Positions 46,062 through 55,210 of a stretch of 64,000 bases of DNA are shown piece after piece. The position numbers and the translations under genes were made by a program. This stretch comes from Cupriavidus basilensis (GTDB lineage: Bacteria > Pseudomonadota > Gammaproteobacteria > Burkholderiales > Burkholderiaceae): NCBI RefSeq assembly GCF_000876015.1, contig NZ_BBQM01000012.1, forward strand, positions 124,001 through 188,000, written 5' to 3'. Positions within the stretch are counted from its first letter, which is position 1. Each line of letters begins with the position of its first letter. The notes beneath the pieces are model-generated. The model did no database searches. It was not told where the DNA came from and saw only the letters and a program-made list of their open reading frames with translations.

Positions 46062-49000
46062 ATGCACCTGCTTTCCACCCGCCCGGGCGGCTTCGTCGAC
46101 GACAATGCCGGCGTGGTGCGCATCGCGCAGAGCCCGGCGCGCATCGTGGTGCTGAGCGCGGCGGACACCACGCTGTCGCTGCTGGCCGGCGTGTTCCCGC
46201 GCCTGGGCGAAGACTTCCCCACGGTGCGGCTGGCCAACCAGATGTACCTGCGCCAGCCGGCCTCGCTCGACCTGTACGTGGACGACGTGTTGCAGCATGC
46301 CAGCGTGGTGGTGGTGGACCACCTCGGCGGCGACAGCGACTGGGCCTACGGCCTGGAGCGGCTGACCGAGCTCGCCCGCGCGCGCGGCCAGTTGCTGGTG
46401 ATGTTCTCGGGCGACCTCGCCGAGGACGCCAACCTGCTCGCGCGCGGCAACGCGCCGGCGGCGCTGGCCAATACGCTGTGGCGCTACCTGCGCGAAGGCG
46501 GCGCCGACAACGCCGAGCAGTTCTTCCGCTGCCTCGCGCACCATGCGTTCGGCTGGGGCGAGCCGGCCTTGCAGCCGCGCGTGCTGCCGCAGGCCGCGCT
46601 CTACCATCCGGCGCACGGCGTCGCCACGATGGCGGACTGGCAGCGCGACTGGCGCGCCGGCGCGCCGGTGGCGGCGCTGGTGTTCTACCGCGCGCACCTG
46701 CAGGCGGGCAACACCGCGGTGTTCGACGCGCTGATCGCCGCGCTGCGCGCCGAGGGCCTCAACCCGCTGCCGCTGGCGGTGAACTCGCTCAAGGACACGC
46801 TGTGCCGCGAGGTCCTGCAGCAGCTTTGCGCCGAGCATGGCGCGGCGCTGGTGCTCAACACCACGGCCTTCGCCGTGTCCTCGCTCGACGCGCCCGGGAC
46901 GATGGCGCTGGCCGGCGACGCGCCGGTGCTGCAGGTGGTGCTCAGCGGCGGCAACCGCGAGGACTGGCTGCGCGACAACCAGGGCCTGGGCGCGCGCGAC
47001 GTGGCCATGCACATCGCCATGCCCGAGGTGGACGGCCGCATCATCACGCGCGCGGTCAGCTTCAAGGGCCTGGCCTATCGCTGCCCGCACACCGAGGTGG
47101 ACGTGGTGCGCTACCAGCCCGACGCCGGGCGCATCGCCTTCGTGGCCGAGCTGGCGCGGCGCTGGTGCCGCCTGCGCGAGCTGCCCGACGCGGACAAGCG
47201 CGTGGCGCTGGTGCTGGCCAATTATCCGTCCAGCGAAGGGCGCATCGGCAATGGCGTGGGCCTCGACACGCCGGCCTCGGTGGTCGGCATCCTCGCCATG
47301 CTGCGCGAGCAGGGCTATCACTGCGAAGGCCTGCCCGCCGACGGCGACGCGCTGATGCGCGGGCTCACGCAGGGCATCACCAACGACCTCGCCCAGCACG
47401 GCTGGCGCCCGGCCTTCCAGAGCCTGGCGATGGCGGACTACCTGCGCCACCTGCGCGGCCTGCCCGAAGAGAACCAGTGCGCCATCGCCGCGCAATGGGG
47501 CAGTCCGGAGCAGGACCCGATGGTGCGGCAGGGCCGCTTCATGATCGCCGGCGTGCGCAGCGGCCACCTGTTCGTCGGCCTGCAGCCGGCGCGCGACCAT
47601 GCGCTGCCCGGCGAGGCCGGCGAGGCCGGCACGTGCGGCTACGCCAGCTACCACGACGCGGAACTGGTGCCGCCGCACGGCTACCTGGCTTTCTATTTCT
47701 GGCTGCGCCATGCGTTCGGCGCCGATGCCATCGTCCACGTCGGCAAGCACGGCAACCTGGAATGGCTGCCCGGCAAGAGCGTGGCGCTGGCCGACACCTG
47801 CTGGCCCGACGCCATCCTCGGCCCGCTGCCGCATCTCTACCCGTTCATCGTCAACGACCCCGGCGAGGGCGCGCAGGCCAAGCGGCGCGCGCAGGCGGTC
47901 ATCATCGACCACCTGATGCCGCCGCTCACGCGCGCCGAGAACTACGGCCCGCTGCAGGACCTGGAGCGCCAGGTCGACGAATACTACGAGGCGCTGGCGG
48001 TGGACCCGCGGCGCGCGCGGCTGCTGCGCAAGTCCATCCTCGAGCTGATCGTCGACCAGCAGCTGCACCGCGAGCTGGGACTCGACGCGCCGGCCGACAG
48101 CGACGGCGAGGACGCGCTGCTCAACCGCACCGACGCCTACCTGTGCGAGCTCAAGGAATCGCAGATCCGCGACGGCCTGCACGTGTTCGGCGTGTCGCCG
48201 CAAGGGCGCCAGCGGCGCGACACGCTGCTCGCGCTGGGCCGCTTCCCGAGCGGCGACGGCCGCGGCGCGCAAGCGGGCCTGCTGACGGCGCTGGCCGCCG
48301 ACCTCGGCCTGGGCGAGGGCTTCGATCCGCTCGACGCGGACTGGGGCGCGCCGTGGCAGGGCCCGCGCCCGGCGCCGCTGGCGGCCGTCGACGCCGGCGC
48401 GTGGCGCCACCACGGCGACACGCGCGAGCGGCTCGAATTGCTGGCGACGCGCCTGCTCGACGAGGACGCCGCGCCCGCCGGCCTGCCGCGCGCCGCCGCC
48501 GTGGTGGCGCGCCTGCGCGCCGAGGTAGCGCCCAGGCTGGACGCCTGCGGCGAGCAGGAAATGCGGCAGCTCGCGCGCGGGCTGGCGGGGCGCTTCGTGC
48601 CGCCCGGCCCGAGCGGCGCACCGTCGCGCGGCCGGCCCGACGTGCTGCCCACGGGCCGCAATTTCTATTCGGTCGACACGCGCGCGGTGCCCACGCGCAC
48701 GGCGTGGACGCTCGGCCTCAAGTCCGCCAACCAGTTGATCGAGCGCCATCTTCAGGAGCACGGCGACTACCCGCGCGCGGTGGGCCTGTCGGTGTGGGGC
48801 ACGGCCACCATGCGCAGCGGCGGCGACGACATCGCGCAGGCCTTCGCGCTGATGGGCGTGCGGCCCAGGTGGGCCGCGGGCAGCTTCCGCGTGACGGACT
48901 TCGAGATCCTGCCGATGGCCATCTTCGACCGCCCGCGCGTGGACGTGACGCTGCGTGTGTCGGGCTTCTTCCGCGACGCCTTCGCCAACGTCATGCGGCT

Positions 49001-49862
49001 GTTCGACGCCGCCGTGCAGGCCGTGGCCGAGCTGGACGAGCCGCCCGAGCTCAACCCGCTGCGCGCGCGCGTGCTGGCCGAGCGCGCCCGCCTCGAAGCA
49101 CAGGGCCTGCCCGCGGCCGAGGCGCGCCGCCGCGCCGGCTGGCGCGTGTTCGGCGCGCGCCCGGGCGGCTACGGCACGGGTTTGCAGGACCTGATCGAGA
49201 GCCGCGCCTGGCAGGACGACAACGACCTCGCCCAGGCCTACCTGCACGCCGGCGGTCATGCCTACGGGCAGGGCACCGACGGCGTGGAGGCGCGCGCCAG
49301 CTTTGCCGCGCGCCTGTCCGGCCTGGACGCCGTGGTGCAGAACCAGGACAACCGCGAGCACGACCTGCTCGACGCCAACGACTATTACCAGTTCCAGGGC
49401 GGCATGGCCGCCGCCGCGCGCACCTTCGGCGGCGCGCAGCCGGCCATCTACCACGGCGACCACAGCAACCCGGCCGCGCCGCGCATCCGCACCTTGCAGG
49501 AAGAAATCAGCCGCGTGATCCGCGCGCGCGTGGTCAATCCCAAGTGGATCGACGGCGTCAAGCGCCACGGCTACAAGGGCGCCTTCGAGATGGCCGCCAC
49601 CGTGGACTACCTGTTCGGCTTCGATGCCACCACGCGCGTGGTGTCCGACCACCAATACGCGCTGGTGGCCGATGCCTACGTCAATGACGCCGACACGCGC
49701 GCGTTCCTGCGCCGCCACAACCCGCGCGCGCTGCACGCCATCTGCGAGCGCCTGCTCGAAGCCGCGCAGCGCGGCCTGTGGCAGGCACCCGGCGAGCGCC
49801 GCGCCCAACTCGAACGACACCTGCTCGACAGCGAGCAGGCGCTGGAAGGAGCTTCCCGATGA
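46062..49862 (+). CDS. cobN: Cobaltochelatase subunit CobN
   Basis: A 1266-aa cytosolic large subunit of the aerobic cobaltochelatase, which inserts Co2+ into hydrogenobyrinic acid a,c-diamide with ATP. No signal peptide or anchor, in contrast to the exported paralogue upstream. Motifs: NYPSSEGRIGNGVGLDTPAS, HAFGADAIVHVGKHGNLEWL, PTGRNFYSVDTRAVPTRTAW and 'DNREHDLLDANDYYQFQGG'. The stop overlaps the start of the ATPase gene (ATGA), and CobW precedes it. The AAA+ partners here are of ChlI/ChlD type rather than CobS/CobT. Confidence 0.96.
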   Translation: MHLLSTRPGGFVDDNAGVVRIAQSPARIVVLSAADTTLSLLAGVFPRLGEDFPTVRLANQMYLRQPASLDLYVDDVLQHASVVVVDHLGGDSDWAYGLERLTELARARGQLLVMFSGDLAEDANLLARGNAPAALANTLWRYLREGGADNAEQFFRCLAHHAFGWGEPALQPRVLPQAALYHPAHGVATMADWQRDWRAGAPVAALVFYRAHLQAGNTAVFDALIAALRAEGLNPLPLAVNSLKDTLCREVLQQLCAEHGAALVLNTTAFAVSSLDAPGTMALAGDAPVLQVVLSGGNREDWLRDNQGLGARDVAMHIAMPEVDGRIITRAVSFKGLAYRCPHTEVDVVRYQPDAGRIAFVAELARRWCRLRELPDADKRVALVLANYPSSEGRIGNGVGLDTPASVVGILAMLREQGYHCEGLPADGDALMRGLTQGITNDLAQHGWRPAFQSLAMADYLRHLRGLPEENQCAIAAQWGSPEQDPMVRQGRFMIAGVRSGHLFVGLQPARDHALPGEAGEAGTCGYASYHDAELVPPHGYLAFYFWLRHAFGADAIVHVGKHGNLEWLPGKSVALADTCWPDAILGPLPHLYPFIVNDPGEGAQAKRRAQAVIIDHLMPPLTRAENYGPLQDLERQVDEYYEALAVDPRRARLLRKSILELIVDQQLHRELGLDAPADSDGEDALLNRTDAYLCELKESQIRDGLHVFGVSPQGRQRRDTLLALGRFPSGDGRGAQAGLLTALAADLGLGEGFDPLDADWGAPWQGPRPAPLAAVDAGAWRHHGDTRERLELLATRLLDEDAAPAGLPRAAAVVARLRAEVAPRLDACGEQEMRQLARGLAGRFVPPGPSGAPSRGRPDVLPTGRNFYSVDTRAVPTRTAWTLGLKSANQLIERHLQEHGDYPRAVGLSVWGTATMRSGGDDIAQAFALMGVRPRWAAGSFRVTDFEILPMAIFDRPRVDVTLRVSGFFRDAFANVMRLFDAAVQAVAELDEPPELNPLRARVLAERARLEAQGLPAAEARRRAGWRVFGARPGGYGTGLQDLIESRAWQDDNDLAQAYLHAGGHAYGQGTDGVEARASFAARLSGLDAVVQNQDNREHDLLDANDYYQFQGGMAAAARTFGGAQPAIYHGDHSNPAAPRIRTLQEEISRVIRARVVNPKWIDGVKRHGYKGAFEMAATVDYLFGFDATTRVVSDHQYALVADAYVNDADTRAFLRRHNPRALHAICERLLEAAQRGLWQAPGERRAQLERHLLDSEQALEGASR

Positions 49863-50911
49863 CCGCCGCCGCACAGCGCCCGCGCTTGCCGTTTCCGTTC
49901 AGCGCGCTGGTGGGCCAGCCGCGCCTGCAGCAGGCGCTGCTGCTGGCCGCGGTCGACCCCGGCATCGGCGGCGTGCTGGTGAGCGGGCCGCGCGGCACCG
50001 CCAAGTCCACCGCCGCGCGCGCGCTGGCCGAGCTGCTGCCCGAAGGGCAGTTCGTCACGCTGCCGCTGGGCGCCAGCGAGGAACAGCTCGTCGGCACGCT
50101 GGACCTCGGCCACGTGCTGCGCCAGAGCGAGGTACGCTTCGCGCCGGGGCTGCTGGCGCGCGCGCACCAGGGCGTGCTCTACGTGGACGAGGTCAACCTG
50201 CTGCCCGACCATCTCGTCGACCAGTTGCTCGACGTGGCCGCCAGCGGCGTCAACGTGGTGGAGCGCGACGGCGTCTCGCACCAGCACGAGGCGCGCTTCG
50301 TGCTGGTCGGCACCATGAACCCCGAGGAAGGCGAGCTGCGCCCGCAACTGCTGGACCGCTTCGGCCTCGCGCTGACGCTGGAGAACTGCACCGACGCGGC
50401 GCAGCGCCAGGCCATCGTGCGCACCCGGCTGGCCTTCGACACCGATCCCGAGGCGCTGCGCGCGCGCCACGCCGGCGCGCAGGAAGCGTTGACGCGGCAG
50501 GTGCGCGCCGCGCGGGCCGCGCTGGCGGCGCTGCCGTTCGGCGATGCCGTGCACGAGCGCGTCAGCCGCCTGTGCCTCGATGCCGCCGTGGACGGCGTGC
50601 GCGCCGACCTCGTGATGCTGCGCGCGGCGCGCGCGCTCGCCGCGCTGCAAGGCGACGCCGCCATCGTGCCGGCGCATGTGGATGCCGTGGCGGAACTGGT
50701 GCTGCATCATCGCCGGCAGGCGCCGCCCGATGCCGGCCGCGCGCCGGACGGCGCGGAGGCTGACGCGCCGGCTGACGCGCAGGCGGGCGAGCGCGGCGAC
50801 GCCAGCAGCGCGGCCAATCCCTGGGGCGCATTGCCGTCGCCCGCGGACAGCGGCGCGGCCGGCATCGCTCCGGTCAAATCCGTGAGGCCGCTGCCCGCAA
50901 AAAAAGCCTGA
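49859..50911 (+). CDS. ChlI/BchI-type AAA+ ATPase subunit of the cobaltochelatase
   Basis: A 350-aa AAA+ ATPase. ATG 49859 overlaps the cobN stop and follows GGAAGGA at 49846-49852. Walker A GPRGTAKST at 43-51, Walker B GVLYVDEVNLL near 105, sensor FVLVGTMNPEEGELRPQLLDRFGL. Beyond residue ~285 it becomes an acidic, Ala/Pro-rich linker, as in ChlD proteins. It ends at TGA 50909-50911, one codon after an A7 run; a -1 slip there continues into the VWA domain. The short form would be the ChlI-like motor and the extended form (about 574 aa) the ChlD-like subunit. Confidence 0.92.
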   Translation: MTAAAQRPRLPFPFSALVGQPRLQQALLLAAVDPGIGGVLVSGPRGTAKSTAARALAELLPEGQFVTLPLGASEEQLVGTLDLGHVLRQSEVRFAPGLLARAHQGVLYVDEVNLLPDHLVDQLLDVAASGVNVVERDGVSHQHEARFVLVGTMNPEEGELRPQLLDRFGLALTLENCTDAAQRQAIVRTRLAFDTDPEALRARHAGAQEALTRQVRAARAALAALPFGDAVHERVSRLCLDAAVDGVRADLVMLRAARALAALQGDAAIVPAHVDAVAELVLHHRRQAPPDAGRAPDGAEADAPADAQAGERGDASSAANPWGALPSPADSGAAGIAPVKSVRPLPAKKA

Positions 50912-50959
50912 GCCACCGGCAGGCCGCCGCCGATTCCGGGCAGGGCGGCAACCGGTGGC
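50899..50959 (+). promoter_or_regulatory. Programmed -1 ribosomal frameshift site in the chlI/chlD gene
   Basis: The zero frame reads GC-A-AAA-AAA-GCC-TGA: a perfect A AAA AAA slippery heptamer at 50899-50905, followed by a stop 3 nt later. Six nucleotides after the heptamer a stem-loop begins: GCCACCGG (50912-50919) pairs with CCGGTGGC (50952-50959), and inside it GCCGCC (50923-50928) pairs with GGCGGC (50944-50949). A -1 slip enters a frame that stays open to the VWA stop at 51582. Spacing and structure match known -1 signals; chlD frameshifting of this kind has been reported for single-gene cobaltochelatases. Confidence 0.82.
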
Positions 50960-51582
50960 AAGCCCCTCGTTTCGCCGCGCCACGGCCGCAGCAAGGCCGT
51001 CTTGCCGGCACCCGCATCCACTGGCCGCGCACGCTCGCCGCCAAGGGCGCCGCGCCGCTCGCGCCCGCGCATCTGCGCCTGCGCGCGCAGCATGGCCACG
51101 CCGGCGTGCTGCATTGCTTCGTGCTGGACTGCTCCGCCTCCATGCTGCACGGCCGCCAGCTCGCGCAGGCCAAGGGCGTGCTGCTGCGCCTGCTCCAGCG
51201 CGCCTACCAGGCCCGCGCCGAGGTCGCGCTGGTGTGCTTTGCCGGCAGCCACGCCGAAGTCCGCCTCCAGCCGGCCCGCGCGCGGCCGTGGAGCGAAGCC
51301 TGGGTACGTCCGATCGCCGGCGGCGGCGGCACGCCGCTCGCGCTCGGCATGCAGCGCGCGGGCGAGGTGCTGGCCGGCGCCGCCCGCCGCCGCCCGGCGC
51401 AGCAGCGCTGGCTGTGGCTGCTCAGCGACGGCCGCAGCGCGGAGCAGCCTGCACGTCCGCGCGGGGCGGATGCCGTGATGGTGGTGGACTTCGAACAGCA
51501 GACGGTGGCGCTGGGGCGCTGCCGCGAACTGGCGGCGGCGTGGGATGGGGAGTGGGTGGCGGTGGAAGCACTCCTAAAATGA
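50912..51582 (+). CDS. VWA (ChlD C-terminal) domain read through -1 frameshift
   Basis: A frame open from inside the ATPase gene to the stop at 51582 with no ATG/GTG/TTG until 51106, which lies inside the VWA fold (LHCFVLDCSASM). An independent start there would lose the conserved RIHWPRTLAAKGAAPL lead-in encoded at 51007-51054, so the domain must be made as an extension of the ATPase. The MIDAS metal site is visible: DCSAS, the Thr of GGGTPLALGMQ and the Asp of WLLSDGRS. ChlD/CobT-type VWA domains bind the large chelatase subunit through an integrin-I-like interaction. The fused product would be about 574 aa. Confidence 0.85.
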
Positions 51583-51799
51583 GAATCCGGGACTTCCTGG
51601 CGATGGTCGCGGGTGCCCAGAATCGGATGGCGGCTGAAAATACCCCGCATCCTGCATGCATCCGAAGCCATTTGTGCCATCCGACGTCATCGTGAAAGGA
51701 GCTCATGTGACCGCACAACAACGCAACGCAAGCGTTGCCCGCACCACCTCCATCAAATTTGCTAGACTAGACCAGTTCATAGACCGGATGGAGGCTAGC

Positions 51800-52042
51800 A
51801 TGTTCGTCGAGGTGGGTTCCTACGATGCCAAGACCAGGCTGCCCGAATTGCTGCGCAAGGTGGAGCAGGGCGAGCGTTTCACCATCACCCAGCGTGGCCG
51901 TCCCATTGCGGACCTCGTGCCGAGCGCGGACAACAGCCGGCTCGGCGCGGAAGCCGCGGTCGCGGCGATGCGCGCCACTACCCGGGTGCAGGGTGTGGCG
52001 GCCGACGAACTCGGCCGCTGGATCGCGGAGGGGCGCCGGTGA
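51800..52042 (+). CDS. Phd/YefM-family antitoxin
   Basis: An 80-aa antitoxin from ATG 51800, preceded by GGAGG at 51789-51793. It starts FVEVGSYDAKTRLPELLRKV, the Phd/YefM DNA-binding fold, followed by 'GERFTITQRGRPIADLVPS'. The C-terminal part would wrap the toxin. An in-frame GTG at 51707 behind AAAGGAG (51695-51701) could give a form 31 residues longer, so the true start is uncertain. The upstream TAGAC repeats at 51763-51785 may be the autoregulatory operator. The stop overlaps the toxin start (GTGA). Confidence 0.87.
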   Translation: MFVEVGSYDAKTRLPELLRKVEQGERFTITQRGRPIADLVPSADNSRLGAEAAVAAMRATTRVQGVAADELGRWIAEGRR

Positions 52043-52494
52043 CGTCGGCGGTGCCGGTGGTGTCCGCGGTGCCGGCGACGCTGGTGCTGGATGCCTCCGT
52101 GGCGCTGGCCTGGCTGTTCGAGCGGACGGAGCCGGCGCAGGCCGATTGCGCCGGGCGGGTGCTCGCGGCGCTGCCGTCATGCCGCGTGCTGGTGCCGCCG
52201 CTGTGGCACGTGGAGACCGCCAACGCGCTGCTGGTGGCCGAGCGCAGGCAGGTCGTGAGCGAGGCCCAGGTGGCGGATTTCGTCGCCAAGCTCGGCCGCC
52301 TGCCGATCGAGACCGACGTGGCGGCGCCCGCGGAGCGCAGCGAGGTCGTCATGGGGCTGGCCCGCGAGCACGCGCTGACCGCCTATGACGCCAGTTACCT
52401 GGATCTCGCGCTGCGCAGCGGCGCGGCGCTGGCGACCTTCGACGTGGCGCTGGCGGATGCGATGCGGCGGGCCGGCGGCATCGTGTTCGCCTGA
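52039..52494 (+). CDS. VapC-like PIN-domain ribonuclease toxin
   Basis: A 151-aa PIN-domain protein starting at GTG 52039, overlapping the antitoxin stop. Acidic metal-binding residues sit in LVLDASVALAWLFE, 'PLWHVETANALL' and 'TAYDASYLDLAL', with the final Asp in LATFDVALADA. Toxins of this kind cut tRNA or rRNA when released from the antitoxin. The pair stands between the chelatase genes and the cobalt permease, without an evident link to them. Confidence 0.9.
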   Translation: MTSAVPVVSAVPATLVLDASVALAWLFERTEPAQADCAGRVLAALPSCRVLVPPLWHVETANALLVAERRQVVSEAQVADFVAKLGRLPIETDVAAPAERSEVVMGLAREHALTAYDASYLDLALRSGAALATFDVALADAMRRAGGIVFA

Positions 52495-52596
52495 GTCCGC
52501 CGCCGCGCGGGCCGTTCCGCGCGCATGCGCAGGCGGCTTCGTGCCGTTTTCATCGCTGCTGCACCGCGCTCACATCGCATTTGCAGCGGCGCGCCG

Positions 52597-53655
52597 TCAC
52601 CCCATCCGCACCTCGATCTCGTCGTACCGCCGCACGCGGTACACCACCATCGACACCAGCCAGCTCAGCACGAACACGCCGATGATGACGTAGCCGAGCA
52701 TGCCGAAGTGCGCGTTGAGCTCGCCGACCACGTCCCACAGGCCGCCCGCCAGGCCGAGCTTGTCGGCGATCAGGCCGAGCGCCTCGATGCCGCCGATCAC
52801 CACCGCCACCACCACCGAGACCAGCGTGATGGTCATGTTGTAGTAGAGCTTGCGGATCGGCTTGGTGAAGGCCCAGCCGTAGGCGCCCAGCATCAGGATG
52901 CCGTCGGTGGTGTCCACCAGCGACATGCCCGCGGTGAACAGCGCCGGGAACACCATGATGGTCCAGAACGGCACGCCCTTGGCGGCCTCGGCCGCGGACA
53001 GGCCGAACAGCGCCACCTCGGTGGCGGTGTCGAAGCCCAGGCCGAACAGCAGGCCCATCGGGAACAGGTGCCAGCTGCGGCTGGCGAGGCGGAACAGCGG
53101 GCGGAAGAGGCGCGCGAGGAAGCCGCGGTTGTTGAGCAGCAGGTCCAGGTCCTGCTCCCTGAGCGGCTCGCCGCGCCTGACGGCGCGGAACGCGCGCCAC
53201 ACCGAGATCAGGATCAGCAGGTTGAAGAAGGCCAGCAGGAACAGGAACAGCGCCGAGACGCTGGTGCCGATCATGCCGCCCACGGCCTTCATGTCGGCGA
53301 AGCGCGTCTGCAGCGCCGCCGCGGCGATGGCGATGCCGACCGACATCAGCGTGACCACGGTGGAGTGCCCGAGCGAGAAGAAGAAGCCGACCGTGACCGG
53401 GCGCTTGCCTTCCTGCATCAGCTTGCGCGTGACGTTGTCGATGGCGGCGATGTGGTCGGCGTCCACCGCGTGGCGCAGGCCGAGTGTGTAGGCCAGCACG
53501 GCCGAGGCCAGCAGCATGGGATGGTCGCGGAACGCGGCCAGCGCCCAGATCCAGGCGCCCACGTTGGCGGCGATCAGCAAGGCGTACAAGGCGATGGTCT
53601 TGCGGCGCACGTCGTCGTGCTGGTCGTTGAAGATGCTGGCGAGGAAGCGGAGCAT
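52597..53655 (-). CDS. NiCoT-family nickel/cobalt transporter (HoxN/NixA type)
   Basis: A 352-aa inner-membrane permease with about eight helices. The metal-recognition signature RHAVDADHI is at 61-69, with 'FFFSLGHSTVV' and 'LGFDTATEVAL' as the further NiCoT signatures. Members import Ni2+ or Co2+ with very high affinity; the close CobN/CobW genes and the cobalamin riboswitch upstream of the same-strand operon favour cobalt. It lies 33 nt downstream of the PepSY gene and could be the third gene of that B12-controlled operon. Confidence 0.95.
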   Translation of the reverse strand: MLRFLASIFNDQHDDVRRKTIALYALLIAANVGAWIWALAAFRDHPMLLASAVLAYTLGLRHAVDADHIAAIDNVTRKLMQEGKRPVTVGFFFSLGHSTVVTLMSVGIAIAAAALQTRFADMKAVGGMIGTSVSALFLFLLAFFNLLILISVWRAFRAVRRGEPLREQDLDLLLNNRGFLARLFRPLFRLASRSWHLFPMGLLFGLGFDTATEVALFGLSAAEAAKGVPFWTIMVFPALFTAGMSLVDTTDGILMLGAYGWAFTKPIRKLYYNMTITLVSVVVAVVIGGIEALGLIADKLGLAGGLWDVVGELNAHFGMLGYVIIGVFVLSWLVSMVVYRVRRYDEIEVRMG

Positions 53656-53688
53656 GGGGCGGTGGACGTATCGGGTGGACGGCGGTTT

Positions 53689-55203
53689 TCAGGAGCGGCG
53701 CGGGCGCGGGCGGAACAGGCGCCGCCAGCCTATCACCATGCCGCTGACGGAGATGACGAGCCCGGCGATGGACAGTGCCCACATGGCAATGTCCCACGCC
53801 GGGCGGTGTTGCAGCAGCCAGCCGAGGTCCCAGCTATGCGCGGCGTTGAACAGCCAGCGGTAGGCGCGCCGGCTGCGGTCGCTGCGGCCGAGCAGGCTGC
53901 CGCTGGCCGGGTCGAGGTAGGCCCAGGTGGCGGCGGCATCGTCGAAGCGCACGCGCAGCACCGGCAGCCGGCGCGGCTGGTGATGGCCATACCAGTAGGC
54001 ATCGGGCTGCGTGAGCCGTTCGCTGCCGGCGACGCGGGCACCGGGCACGAGGCTGGCCGCGGCGGCGGTCAGCGCCGCGTCGTCCGGCGCGGGCGCGCGG
54101 CCGCCGTCGGCGCGCACGGCGCGGCTGTCGTTGCCCGCGCCCGCCGCCAGCAGCAGCGGCAGTCCTGCCTGCCAGACCATGCGGATCTCGCGCGGCGCGG
54201 CCATGCCGTCCAGCCGCGCGGCCAGCGCATCGCCGTCGAGCTCGGGGAAGCGCGGCAGCGTCTGTCCCGCGTAGCGCTCCAGCGCGGCCTGGTCGAAGTT
54301 GCGCGCGGGGAACCACTGGTTGGGATTGACCGAGAGCCAGCCGCTCGCCAGCCACGCCAGCAGGAACAGCGCGCCGCCGAGCCCGGCGACGTGGTGCCAG
54401 GCCATCCAGCCGTGGTAGGGCGAGGTGCCGCCCGCGCTGCCGTGCGCGAAGCGGCGGCGCACGCGCAGCCGCAGCCAGCCGATCCAGATGCCGCTCGCCG
54501 CCACGGCGACGCACACGCCGGAGGTCCACAGCACCACCTGGCGCCACAGCGGCGGGTCGGCGCGCACCGGTGTGAAATACAGCCAGTGCGGCACGGCGCC
54601 CAGCCAGTTCCAGAAGCGCTCGGCGCGGTTCGTGTCGCGCATGACTTCACCGGTGCGCGCGGACACGTACAGCTCGGTGCCGGCGGCGTCGCCGAGCGCG
54701 ATGCGGTGCAGCGGGCGCCAGGCGTTCAGGCCGTTGGGCACGGTCCACTGGTCGCGCGCGGCGGTCTCGGCCCAGCGCGCGCCGGGCGCGCCGGCGAAGC
54801 GCGCGGCGATGTCGCGCGCGGCGGCGGCGTCCACCTGTTCGATGCGCGTGCCGTCGCGCGCCGAGACCGTATGCGGCTGGCCGCGCCAGTCAACCATGCG
54901 GTAGACCGGCAGCGCGCCCATCATCTCCAGGCGCAGGCTGCGCGGGAAGCGGTCCAGCCCCGCGCCGGCCAGGGCCGCGGCGGGCGCGACGCGCACCGCC
55001 GGCAGGTCCAGCGGCGGCAGGCCGGCGTGGCGCTCGCTGTCGGTCAGCGCGGGGAACGCCACGTACATCATGACCAGCCCGGACAGGAACCACATGGCGA
55101 TCAGCAGGCAGCCGGCGATCCCGGCCCAGCGGTGCACCAGGTAGAGCCAGCGGCGCGCGCAGCGCCAGCAGCGTTCCGGCCAGGACAGCAAAGGGCGCGC
55201 CAC
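53689..55203 (-). CDS. PepSY-associated transmembrane protein
   Basis: A 504-aa inner-membrane protein. The start is taken as GTG 55203, 7 nt after the receptor stop, just ahead of the first helix (LYLVHRWAGIAGCLLIAMWFL). Four helices flank two PepSY domains: one after helix 1 (MVDWRGQPHTVSARDGTRIE) and one before the last helix (TWAYLDPASGSLLGRSDRSRRAYRW). The WxGWxxWHHxxG-type block 'YHGWMAWHHVAGLGG' is typical. These proteins are often encoded beside TonB receptors and are suspected to reduce imported metal complexes in the periplasm. The upstream receptor gene and riboswitch suggest B12-controlled expression. Confidence 0.88.
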   Translation of the reverse strand: MARPLLSWPERCWRCARRWLYLVHRWAGIAGCLLIAMWFLSGLVMMYVAFPALTDSERHAGLPPLDLPAVRVAPAAALAGAGLDRFPRSLRLEMMGALPVYRMVDWRGQPHTVSARDGTRIEQVDAAAARDIAARFAGAPGARWAETAARDQWTVPNGLNAWRPLHRIALGDAAGTELYVSARTGEVMRDTNRAERFWNWLGAVPHWLYFTPVRADPPLWRQVVLWTSGVCVAVAASGIWIGWLRLRVRRRFAHGSAGGTSPYHGWMAWHHVAGLGGALFLLAWLASGWLSVNPNQWFPARNFDQAALERYAGQTLPRFPELDGDALAARLDGMAAPREIRMVWQAGLPLLLAAGAGNDSRAVRADGGRAPAPDDAALTAAAASLVPGARVAGSERLTQPDAYWYGHHQPRRLPVLRVRFDDAAATWAYLDPASGSLLGRSDRSRRAYRWLFNAAHSWDLGWLLQHRPAWDIAMWALSIAGLVISVSGMVIGWRRLFRPRPRRS

Positions 55204-55210
55204 GGCCGGG

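Noticed and set aside
51106..51582. Independent VWA gene starting at GTG 51106
   Set aside because: This start lies inside the fold directly before the MIDAS motif and has no ribosome-binding site. The conserved lead-in upstream is better explained by frameshift extension of the ATPase.
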